A DNA stretch of 9,186 bases from a bacterium UBP3_UBA6266. Lineage in GTDB: Bacteria > Auribacterota > UBA6266. Positions 1-6,915 of this stretch are shown in pieces. The DNA lies in assembly GCA_002440765.1 (NCBI GenBank), contig DJVC01000071.1, positions 1 through 9,186 on the forward strand. Reading direction: 5' to 3'. Within the stretch, counting starts at the first letter, position 1; each line of letters opens with the position of its first letter. A program made the position numbers and the translations under genes. Under the pieces are notes generated by a model. The model searched no databases and was not told the DNA's origin. It saw only the letters and a list, made by a program, of their open reading frames with translations.

Positions 1-1259
1 AGTCCGAACAGCAGTCCGAGAGCTATATTCAAAGCTTTCTTCGGCCTGGACGGGATTGTGGGCCTCACGGCAGGCTCAACGATTTCAACATAACTTACAG
101 GGAGAGATTTGATAACTGTTTCCTCGGTAAGCTGTTTTTTCAGCGTCATATAGACTTCCCTGTTTGTTTCCACTTCCCTGACAAGGGCTACCACTTCAAG
201 CTGTTTCTCATCAAGTATCTGATCTTCTTCTTTTACAGTATCCAGAACGTGTTTCAGCTCCTCAGCCCTGACTCTGGCAACTTCGTACTCGGTTTTAAGC
301 CCGTTAATAATCCCGCGAATCTCTTTCGCGATATTATCTTCTATCTCTTTTATCTTACTTTTTGCCTGCATAACCAGAGGATGTTTATCGCCGTAATCTT
401 CAAGCAGAACGGAAAGTTCGACACTGGCTTCCGCCAGGCGCTGTTTCAAAACTGCCAGGTTCTGTGAAGCATTCCCTCTAATTCCGACAGAAAGGGTATA
501 AAGCTGATCTTCGGGGGAAAGTTTCGTAAGTTCATCCATCTCTGTTTTCTTAAGGACGGCTTCCATCTGCGCCTGAATGTAGGCATCGTTGTATTCGGTC
601 AGTTTCTGCTTGTCTATGCTAACCCCCTGGTAATACGCAAGTCCTGTCCGTTTTTTAGCGTCTTCAAGTTCTTTATCAGTCTCGGCAAGCTCCCGTAAAG
701 ATTTATTAAGACTTTCGGAAAGGTTATCGAGCCCTTTCTTAACATTTTCCTGCATCAGGCGGAGCCTTTCATCGCGAAAAACATTCGCAATGGTATTGGC
801 TATTACAAAAACCTTTTCCTGGTCATAATCCTCAAATATTATTTCAATTATATCCGTTCCCCTGAATTGCTTGACACGGAGATGATATTTCATTCTTTTT
901 AAAGCGAACTTATTTCCCAATTCCTTAAAATCGTCCCTGGCGCCAAACCACCGCTTCGCGAGGCCCAATTCATCTATCACCTTAAGAAGGATAGGCTCGC
1001 TTTGTATCAATTCAGACTGTGTCCCGAAGAAAATAGGGTCGTAATCCGACATCATGGAATACTGTTTGCCGTAGACATCAACCGCGGGCTTTTGCTTTAC
1101 CACCCTGATCTTACAGGAGGCATAATACCGGGGTGTCATAATAAATGAAACAAGTGCGGTCGTAAAAGTGACAATAAACACCGTGGCTAATATCAGACCT
1201 TTACGCTTACGGACAATTCTCCAATAATCTAAAAGGTGTTTATCTTCAACATTTTTCAT
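1..1259 (-). CDS. Wzz/GumC-type polysaccharide chain-length determinant, partial (C-terminus beyond window)
   Basis: This is an inner-membrane polysaccharide co-polymerase of the Wzz/GumC/EpsF class, which controls chain length and export of surface polysaccharide. The frame stays open from ATG at 1259 to the window edge, giving 419 residues without a stop. Residues 8-18 form the basic Wzz-type N-terminus (LLDYWRIVRKR), and TM1 is about 21-41. A long periplasmic region follows, with coiled-coil-like helices at about 165-205 and 225-380. The motif DYGDKHPLV at 288-296 is typical of GumC-like proteins. Residues 396-407 (EPAVRPTIPSRP) are the proline-rich signature just before TM2, which begins near 409 and is cut off. 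A C-terminal tyrosine-kinase domain may or may not follow. The start is firm, because an in-frame TAA lies two codons upstream. No clear Shine-Dalgarno is visible, and a hairpin ends 19 nt before the start. Confidence 0.92.
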   Translation of the reverse strand, partial: MKNVEDKHLLDYWRIVRKRKGLILATVFIVTFTTALVSFIMTPRYYASCKIRVVKQKPAVDVYGKQYSMMSDYDPIFFGTQSELIQSEPILLKVIDELGLAKRWFGARDDFKELGNKFALKRMKYHLRVKQFRGTDIIEIIFEDYDQEKVFVIANTIANVFRDERLRLMQENVKKGLDNLSESLNKSLRELAETDKELEDAKKRTGLAYYQGVSIDKQKLTEYNDAYIQAQMEAVLKKTEMDELTKLSPEDQLYTLSVGIRGNASQNLAVLKQRLAEASVELSVLLEDYGDKHPLVMQAKSKIKEIEDNIAKEIRGIINGLKTEYEVARVRAEELKHVLDTVKEEDQILDEKQLEVVALVREVETNREVYMTLKKQLTEETVIKSLPVSYVEIVEPAVRPTIPSRPKKALNIALGLLFG

Positions 1260-1278
1260 GAATTACGCTTTTACATGG

Positions 1279-1308
1279 AAAAAGGGGTAATGTTTTATAC
1301 CCCTTTTT
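1279..1308 (-). terminator. Intra-operon hairpin with U-run (terminator or attenuator)
   Basis: This is a perfect 11-bp inverted repeat: AAAAAGGGGTA at 1279-1289 pairs with TACCCCTTTTT at 1298-1308 around an 8-nt loop. On the minus strand the GC core (GGGGTA/TACCCC) is followed by five Us and then CC. On the plus strand the run is seven Ts, then G, then four Ts. It lies after the barrel gene stop (1339) and 19 nt before the Wzz start. There is little room for a separate Wzz promoter downstream, so partial termination or mRNA processing between the two genes fits better than a complete stop. Function is inferred from structure only. Confidence 0.7.
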
Positions 1309-1338
1309 TTGTTTTCCGGTTATCGGCTGCGAACAACG

Positions 1339-2514
1339 TTAAAAAATAAGGTTTACGCCCATATAGACGCGGTTCCGGTCATACGGGGTGGATACATCGG
1401 TATCAACGTCAATATAATTATATCCTGCTTCCGCAAAAAGATAATCTTTAAACTCATAACTTAAGCCGACAGCAGCCTCCCATGTCTCCTGCTTGCCGTC
1501 CCTTGCGGCTGCCTCAATCCTGCTGCTTCTGTTATAGCGCCCGTGGTCATACGAGCCTCTCGCAAAAACGGCCAACCTGCGCGTAAATTTATGTTCTGCG
1601 TGGACATACGCTTTTTGCCTCTGCTGATATTTATAATCCCCGGTGGCCGGATTGTCTATCTCGATAAAATAACCGACGGTAAAATTAGTCATAGGTGAAA
1701 TAGTGGTGGTCAGACTTATGTTGGCGAAAGGCGAATCAAAATTTCCGTAGCCTTTGAAATCCCTGTATTCGTACCCCACTTTACCGTCAATATAAAACAT
1801 CTTGCTGAACCTGTGCTTCACGCCGCCGTAAACCCTGTGAGACCAGTAATCCCTGTCATGGTTTTCTTTCCAGTCGGTGCGGAGAAGAAGGTATCCGGCG
1901 TAAGGGGAAGTAGTTGGGTTCATCAGATAATCAATATCGGCTCCCACGGCATTAGTAAACCTGTCATACTGGTCTTCATAAAAATCATCAACATAATGCA
2001 GGTATTCATTGTAATAGCGGGGCCTTATCACAAACATTTCAGTCATATTATAAGCAAGCCCGACGGAACCTCTGTTGTAATAATAATTACCTTCTCTCTG
2101 CAGTACAACATTGTTATCAACCGCCTCGGGTTCCTGGTCATAAACAAAGGTATTCTTGAGAAACAGCGTACACCTGGGGTCAAATTCATGGGACCAGTTA
2201 AAATTGGCATTGTGGTCAAATTCATGGTCTTTCCCGTGGGGGCTATGCGTATAATACCTGTATCCGAACTTATAATCCAGGCTGACCACATCCTGCGGAA
2301 AATCAAATTTAAGTTCGATTTTCGGCTCAACTATGAATTTCCAGCTGGCCGTTTCATCATCCTCTGTGGTGTAAATATTATCGTCATATTCGGTCCTGAA
2401 CCTTACCGACGGCGTGAAAAAATCATTTCTGTCTAAAATATCCAATGCCAGCACAGATGAACAAGAACCTACAAGACCGATAATTACAGCCAATATAAAA
2501 TTTTTAAAACGCAT
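1339..2514 (-). CDS. Exosortase-locus outer-membrane beta-barrel protein (EpsL/BBP2-like)
   Basis: This 391-residue protein probably sits in the outer membrane and supports export or anchoring of the polysaccharide. Residues 1-24 form a signal peptide (MRFKNFILAVIIGLVG..., cleavage likely after VLA at about 23). The remainder alternates short aromatic-rich strands and polar turns across its whole length, for example VSLDYKFGYRYYTH and TNFTVGYFIEIDN. It ends RVYMGVNLIF: a last strand with C-terminal Phe, the usual BAM recognition signal. Length and pattern match the EpsL-type or 'putative beta-barrel porin 2' proteins common in exosortase/EPS loci. GGGAG at 2525-2529 stands 10 nt before the ATG. 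The gene lies 43 nt after the FecR gene. A pore is not proven; it could be structural. The family assignment is by pattern, not by alignment. Confidence 0.83.
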   Translation of the reverse strand: MRFKNFILAVIIGLVGSCSSVLALDILDRNDFFTPSVRFRTEYDDNIYTTEDDETASWKFIVEPKIELKFDFPQDVVSLDYKFGYRYYTHSPHGKDHEFDHNANFNWSHEFDPRCTLFLKNTFVYDQEPEAVDNNVVLQREGNYYYNRGSVGLAYNMTEMFVIRPRYYNEYLHYVDDFYEDQYDRFTNAVGADIDYLMNPTTSPYAGYLLLRTDWKENHDRDYWSHRVYGGVKHRFSKMFYIDGKVGYEYRDFKGYGNFDSPFANISLTTTISPMTNFTVGYFIEIDNPATGDYKYQQRQKAYVHAEHKFTRRLAVFARGSYDHGRYNRSSRIEAAARDGKQETWEAAVGLSYEFKDYLFAEAGYNYIDVDTDVSTPYDRNRVYMGVNLIF

Positions 2515-2557
2515 TTTTTATTTTCTCCCGTTATGCCGTTTTTTAAATAATCACATT

Positions 2558-3724
2558 TTATGTCGGCGTAGCCGGCGTTTCATAATTAGCCTGTGTTTCA
2601 AGGTTGCTGCCGCCCTGCGAAAGTATCTGCAGTGCCTGTCCAAAAGTAACCGGCATATCCGGAGACCCTTCAACCTGAACACCGATCTCAGCAAGAGCTT
2701 CCATCGCGGCCTGAATGGCAATATCAAGCCCCTGCTCAATGGCAGCCTGCGCCTCTTCTTGTGTCATGCCTGCCGTCAACTGACCGATTGCAATTCCTAA
2801 AGCCGCTTCTACCATATTCTGCAGATTCCCGGCTTCGGAATTAATGGCATCAGCCATCGCCTGGCTTAATGACTGTGTTCCGCCTGCGGGCTGATTTCCC
2901 GTCTGATTTAAGAACTCATTAATATTTATCTCAACAGGGTCGCCGACAGGGTTCCCGCTGGAATCCAACGCATAAGCTGTAACTGTTCCGTCGGTAACCT
3001 GAATCTGCATACTCTGGCCGTTATAAGATAACGTGTAAACCGTTCCTTTTACGGCGGCCACGGAAACGGGGGTCGCCGCTTCGAATCTGGCGCCTTCTCT
3101 CAACTCGCCGGCATTTACAAGCATATCGCCTCTTTGCAGATAAATAAACACGTTTTCGGTTCTGTCCGGATTGAAACTTAATTCCTGAAAAACTATTTCC
3201 GAATCGCTTTTAACCTTTACCGCTCCTAATTTCCCTATTCCCAGAGCAGCCCAGGAATTCTCTCCTGTCCGGATAGCATCACCCTCTTTAAGCCTTATTC
3301 CCTTTCTCGCGGGTATCCACCGGCCCTGGCCTATTCTTATTTCGACATCACCCTGAACATCCACAACATAAGCAAAAAGTTTATCCGCGGAAGGAATCGT
3401 CTCTCCTCCTTCTGTAAGCTTTTTGATTACTTCTTTTTCAAGGCCCAGAGCGCGCTCAAGCAGAATCACCATGTCTTTGTTGGTCAACACCTTTTCCGCA
3501 TCAAAGCCCCCGGGAGGAGTAACGCCGCGGGATTCGAGCAATCTGAAATAGTCCTGTGTTAACGGAGCATCCGGAAGCTGTTCATTCAGCGCAAGCGCGT
3601 TAACAAGATACCGCGCAAATTGACCCTGTGTCATTACTTCTTCTTTATCAAGAGCGCAGGTGAACGTGCTGTTTAATATTATAATAAGGGTAATAAAAAC
3701 AGCATACTTAATATATCTTAGCAT
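2558..3724 (-). CDS. Secreted FecR-domain protein with SLH-like N-terminal segment
   Basis: This is a 388-residue exported protein. A signal peptide occupies residues 1-24 (MLRYIKYAVFITLIIILN..., ending TCA-LD). Residues 30-97 contain two helical segments, MTQGQFARYLVNAL and LTNKDMVILLERALGL, that resemble SLH-type repeats. A FecR domain spans about 118-255, with GDVEIRIGQGRWIPARKG, the turn LKEGDAIRTGENSWAAL, and ATPVSVAAVKGTVYTLSYNG near its end, the counterpart of the usual 'P..VaaVRGT.f' motif. Unlike true FecR sigma regulators it has a signal peptide and no cytoplasmic anti-sigma part, so a structural or ligand-binding role in the periplasm is likely. Residues 283-375 are an Ala/Gln/Glu-rich helical tail with no recognised domain. 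The start ATG shares one base with the epsI stop (TAATG), and GGAGG at 3731-3735 lies 6 nt upstream, so expression is probably coupled to epsI. Confidence 0.87.
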   Translation of the reverse strand: MLRYIKYAVFITLIIILNSTFTCALDKEEVMTQGQFARYLVNALALNEQLPDAPLTQDYFRLLESRGVTPPGGFDAEKVLTNKDMVILLERALGLEKEVIKKLTEGGETIPSADKLFAYVVDVQGDVEIRIGQGRWIPARKGIRLKEGDAIRTGENSWAALGIGKLGAVKVKSDSEIVFQELSFNPDRTENVFIYLQRGDMLVNAGELREGARFEAATPVSVAAVKGTVYTLSYNGQSMQIQVTDGTVTAYALDSSGNPVGDPVEININEFLNQTGNQPAGGTQSLSQAMADAINSEAGNLQNMVEAALGIAIGQLTAGMTQEEAQAAIEQGLDIAIQAAMEALAEIGVQVEGSPDMPVTFGQALQILSQGGSNLETQANYETPATPT

Positions 3725-4386
3725 TAAATACCTCCGCGGGTTTTATCCATATCAGCCATAAACTGCTTAAAAAAATCCTTCAAAACACATAACGTGTCTT
3801 TTTCATCTCTATAAACAGACATATAAATCACCACATAAGACCAACGTGTCTGCCTGCCCCTGAATAACCTGTCACAAACTGTGAAAAATATCCTTTTCAG
3901 ATTGTTGCCTGTTACCCGGTTTCCACCTATGTAATAATATAAAACAAGACTATTTATTTCAATACTTTTTTTACCGGCGATAACCGAAAGCTTTTGAACA
4001 TCAGCTGTCTTCTGTCTTCCCGCGCAATCCTCATATGAAAGAAAAACTGTTTCTTTTCCCGTGATAATCCACCCCTGTGAAGGCAGGCATACTTCGGCTC
4101 TGTGGATACTTCTCCTGTCCTTTCCGCTTATTACGATATTTACAAAGATTTCTCTGTCTTCCGGACCGGCATATAATTTCTTCACCATTTCAGTATCGGG
4201 AGGGAGAAGTTCCCTCTCTATGTCATTCATCTTTATATCCGAAGATTTCCAAACGCCGACTTGTTCGGGAACGATACCGGGAGTAACATCCGGTGAAGAC
4301 TCAATGGAAACTCTGGCGGCAAATGAACCGGCCACCGCAGCAGCAACACTTATGCAAATCAAAATTATTACTTTCCTGTTTTCCAT
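3724..4386 (-). CDS. epsI: EpsI, exosortase-associated periplasmic protein
   Basis: This is the exosortase-associated EpsI family protein (DUF3485/TIGR02914 type), 220 residues from the chosen start. The N-terminus MENRKVIILICISVAAAVAG is a membrane anchor or signal segment; the rest should be periplasmic. The hallmark is at residues 94-106: IHRAEVCLPSQGW, with H95, C100 and G105-W106, matching the conserved H...C-L-P-x-x-G-W motif of the family. A later conserved-looking strand is RWSYVVIYM at 181-189. The biochemical role of EpsI is unknown; in other genomes it is a separate gene or fused to the exosortase C-terminus. An ATG at 4449 would extend the protein by 21 residues inside the exosortase gene. 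I prefer 4386 because the hydrophobic anchor begins directly after it. The gene overlaps the exosortase by 19 nt and the FecR gene by 1 nt, and its own Shine-Dalgarno (GGGA about 12 nt upstream) is weak. Confidence 0.9.
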   Translation of the reverse strand: MENRKVIILICISVAAAVAGSFAARVSIESSPDVTPGIVPEQVGVWKSSDIKMNDIERELLPPDTEMVKKLYAGPEDREIFVNIVISGKDRRSIHRAEVCLPSQGWIITGKETVFLSYEDCAGRQKTADVQKLSVIAGKKSIEINSLVLYYYIGGNRVTGNNLKRIFFTVCDRLFRGRQTRWSYVVIYMSVYRDEKDTLCVLKDFFKQFMADMDKTRGGI

Positions 4387-5213
4387 CTGATTAAATATCC
4401 CGCAAGTATAAACATTGCCAACGCAAGCGCGAAGACAAAAAATCCCCAAAAATAATGAAGCTTAACCAGCGCTATTTCCGGGCTAATCCCCTGCGCTACC
4501 ATACCTATAAGAATCACACGGATTATATTAGCTGTTACGGCTATCGGCAAAGAAAGCAGAAATAAAAACCACTGCCTGAAAATTGTCTTCTGAGTCAAAT
4601 ACGCAAAAACAGCTCCGACTGCCGCCAGCGATATCATAGAATTCAAACCGCTGCACGGGGCATCTATGTTTAAAGGCCCGATATTTTTCAAACAGACAAC
4701 TGTCCCCTCAACATAATCAAGCGAATCTATCATCTTAAAGAAAGCGGCGCTGACATCCGTGACAAAAAACCTTAAAGGCATACCGGCAATAGAGTCCAGA
4801 AACCCCATCGGCACCATAAACAGAAGATAAGTTATGGGAAACCACAGGGTTCTCAGGAAACTTTTACCGAAAAAGTAAAGCACAAAACCGAAAAAGAAGA
4901 TTATCAGGGAAACCAGGGAAATTCTGTTTAAATCGGTTCTGAGAGCAAAAATGTTAAGCAAAAAAGCAAAGATTATGATATAAAGGCCTCTTGCATCGCC
5001 TTCTGCCGTCACTTTTTTCAACTCGGGAAGCTTCAAATAAACAACCCACAGGGACAGGAACAATATCCATGGCCCCGGAGTATAGTGGCTTACATATTTA
5101 TCGTTCCATGTCCCTGTCATCCAGACCACAGGCTTACAATAAAGAAACGCCACGGCAATAAACAAAATAATAACAGGGAAATATTTTTTTATTATGTTTT
5201 TTCCAGTACTCAT
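4368..5213 (-). CDS. Exosortase (EpsH/Xrt family transpeptidase)
   Basis: This is an inner-membrane exosortase that recognises C-terminal sorting tails (PEP-CTERM type), cuts them and probably transfers the protein to a surface acceptor. The 281 residues form a polytopic membrane protein with about eight hydrophobic segments (for example 12-26, 48-60, 77-91, 98-116, 123-136, 192-206, 214-240, 255-274). The active-site residues are all present: Cys187 in APCSGLNS, Arg232 in TANIIRVILIG, and His253 in KLHYFWGFF. The early loop NDKYVSHYTPGPW at 37-49 matches the conserved 'YSHG' region. The length fits a stand-alone exosortase without a fused EpsI domain; EpsI follows as a separate overlapping gene. 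The start is 6 nt after the upstream gene's stop, with no good Shine-Dalgarno nearby, so translation probably depends on coupling. The subclass (XrtA or another) cannot be decided by eye. Confidence 0.95.
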   Translation of the reverse strand: MSTGKNIIKKYFPVIILFIAVAFLYCKPVVWMTGTWNDKYVSHYTPGPWILFLSLWVVYLKLPELKKVTAEGDARGLYIIIFAFLLNIFALRTDLNRISLVSLIIFFFGFVLYFFGKSFLRTLWFPITYLLFMVPMGFLDSIAGMPLRFFVTDVSAAFFKMIDSLDYVEGTVVCLKNIGPLNIDAPCSGLNSMISLAAVGAVFAYLTQKTIFRQWFLFLLSLPIAVTANIIRVILIGMVAQGISPEIALVKLHYFWGFFVFALALAMFILAGYLIRWKTGK

Positions 5214-5219
5214 TGAATG

Positions 5220-6893
5220 CTATTTTTTATCCTCTTTAAAAGGATACCTGCTTAACACGACATTTAACGGATTTTCCGATACGGCCCTGCCGTATTTAAA
5301 ACCTGTTTCTATAGGAATTCTTCCCATCAAAATATTCCTCCACTCTGGCATATTGGGATAACTTAAAAGCATTGAAGAAAAAAAGGCATATTCCATATTA
5401 TAACCTTTTTCAGTAAGGACCTTGAATTCTCCTATATCCCAGGGGAGCCATATCGTTTTAACATTCCCGTACCAGGCGACAGCCCAGGGGACATCGGAAA
5501 CAATAAGTGTATCTTCGGGGATTTCTACCATTGCTTCGGTAACGGCATTTACCAGGCCGGTTTTCTTGTCATTGAATATATAGTATGGCAAAGACCTGTT
5601 TTTTCTGGTTATAGAGAAAATAAAAGGAGGCAATATAAAAATCAGTATCATAACAATAACAGCAACCCATGATTTCAGCATCTTAGGCTTATTAAAGTCA
5701 CATAAGGCTTTCACAAAAAACCCGGAGGAAATTATCACAAAGAACGGCACGAAAACCGACAAATTATTCCCCGACGGGAAAAATGCGGCCGCCGCAACGA
5801 GTACAAACACAAACAGAGAATAAACCAGAAACCTGAACCTGTTGATTTTCCTGTCAGCAAACGAATAGAACACAGCCGCAACGATAAAGCATATCAGAAA
5901 ATTATCGGATAAATTAATCAATGAAAGGTAACCGGATTTCAGCCCCGTTACGGTTTTTCCCAGCACATCGGACAGGCTCACCGCCTTTGACAAGGCTTCC
6001 GTGCTGAAACTTCTCATATATTCATGGGCGGGAAACGCGTTGGTATAGGCAAAAATATTATATGTCCCCAGGGAAAAAAAGGGATTGCCCGCTACAAGGG
6101 CATTTCGTATAAGCCAGGGCATAACGGTCACGATAAACACCGAAATAAATACGGATGAAAACACCGCTCTTTTCTGCCTGAAAGAAACCGTATAATAAAC
6201 CAAAACGGGAAATATAAAGATACCGAAGCTGAAACGGCAAAGGAAACACAGCCCGGCAAAAACACCCGCGAAGACAACAGGCACGATATTCTCCCCGTCA
6301 GTCACGTATAAAGAGTACAAAAAGGCCGTGGTAAGAAAAGCCAGCATAGCGAGAGAATCGCCGCTTATCGCGATCTTCAGCTGGTTCAGGCAGACGATGT
6401 ACAGCAAGAGGCTCAGATACGCTATTTTTTTATCAAACATTTTTTTGGCGAAAAAGTAAACCAGAACGGCCGTTACCATAAAAAATATTCCCGAACCCAG
6501 TAAAGACACTATCTTGTCCGCGTGCGCGGCATAACCGCTGAATGTCATTGAAGGAGCCAGAAACGAAAAAATCAGCGAAAGCCAAAGGGGGTATAAAGGC
6601 GGGTTCGAAAGATCCGGAAAATTTTCCGGCAAAGTATCGCCGGTATCCTTCAGGCGGTTATAGTAACTTAACGATAAAGGAGTTATAAAATTCGTTGTGA
6701 ATCCCCTGCCCGAGGCAATATTTCTCGCGATTTGCGCGCATTCCATCGAATCTTCCGTGTCCAGGCCCCTGAAATTCGCGGTATAGAATAAAAAAAACAC
6801 CCCCATTACCAGCACAGCCCATAAAGATATTTTCACCAGTATGGGACCGAGATCATCGATATTAACAAGTGTTTTCAAAAGCTTATCCGTCAT
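5220..6893 (-). CDS. GT39/PMT-type membrane glycosyltransferase
   Basis: This is a 557-residue polytopic protein of the PMT/ArnT (GT39) kind. Such enzymes take a sugar from a polyprenyl-phosphate donor and add it to a protein or glycan on the outer face of the inner membrane. About 11-12 hydrophobic segments can be seen between residues 20 and 427. The first periplasmic loop has GLDTEDSMECAQIARNIASG at 43-62, aligning with the family's 'DEa.Ya.iARN...G' motif, then SNPPLYPLWLSL at 96-107. PWLIRNALVAGNPFF at 259-273 is another typical stretch. Residues 430-557 are a soluble C-terminal domain with WYGNVKTIWLPWD at 474-486. The motif's usual second acidic residue seems to be Ser49. GGGGGTG at 6899-6905 stands 5 nt before the ATG and supports the start. 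The acceptor is unknown; the context suggests exopolysaccharide or surface-protein glycosylation. Confidence 0.85.
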   Translation of the reverse strand: MTDKLLKTLVNIDDLGPILVKISLWAVLVMGVFFLFYTANFRGLDTEDSMECAQIARNIASGRGFTTNFITPLSLSYYNRLKDTGDTLPENFPDLSNPPLYPLWLSLIFSFLAPSMTFSGYAAHADKIVSLLGSGIFFMVTAVLVYFFAKKMFDKKIAYLSLLLYIVCLNQLKIAISGDSLAMLAFLTTAFLYSLYVTDGENIVPVVFAGVFAGLCFLCRFSFGIFIFPVLVYYTVSFRQKRAVFSSVFISVFIVTVMPWLIRNALVAGNPFFSLGTYNIFAYTNAFPAHEYMRSFSTEALSKAVSLSDVLGKTVTGLKSGYLSLINLSDNFLICFIVAAVFYSFADRKINRFRFLVYSLFVFVLVAAAAFFPSGNNLSVFVPFFVIISSGFFVKALCDFNKPKMLKSWVAVIVMILIFILPPFIFSITRKNRSLPYYIFNDKKTGLVNAVTEAMVEIPEDTLIVSDVPWAVAWYGNVKTIWLPWDIGEFKVLTEKGYNMEYAFFSSMLLSYPNMPEWRNILMGRIPIETGFKYGRAVSENPLNVVLSRYPFKEDKK

Positions 6894-6915
6894 TTAAACA
6901 CCCCCGTTTTTATTT

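Noticed and set aside
249..467. Small plus-strand open frame
   Set aside because: It is antisense to the coiled-coil region of the Wzz/GumC gene and has no recognisable product.
1294..1322. Promoter for the Wzz gene using TATAAA inside the hairpin
   Set aside because: The matching -35 position (TAACCG) is poor and the -10 falls in the hairpin loop and stem; read-through from the operon is simpler.
1813..2436. Long plus-strand open frame (207 codons)
   Set aside because: It lies wholly antisense to the beta-barrel gene, has no domain-like features and reads as low-complexity Ile/Val-rich sequence, as expected from the complement of a Tyr/Asp-rich barrel.
2440..2514. Lipobox (VGSC) in the beta-barrel protein's leader
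   Set aside because: The Cys sits inside the hydrophobic stretch, the preceding residues fit a lipobox poorly, and a signal peptidase I site (VLA) follows. A transmembrane barrel would not need a lipid anchor.
2414..2800. Plus-strand open frame of 128 codons
   Set aside because: It runs antisense across the end of the FecR gene and the start of the barrel gene; its composition is basic and Ser/Leu-rich with no family signal.
4387..4449. Extended EpsI start at 4449
   Set aside because: The extra 21 residues contain no signal features and would deepen the overlap with the exosortase; the hydrophobic anchor begins right after the ATG at 4386.
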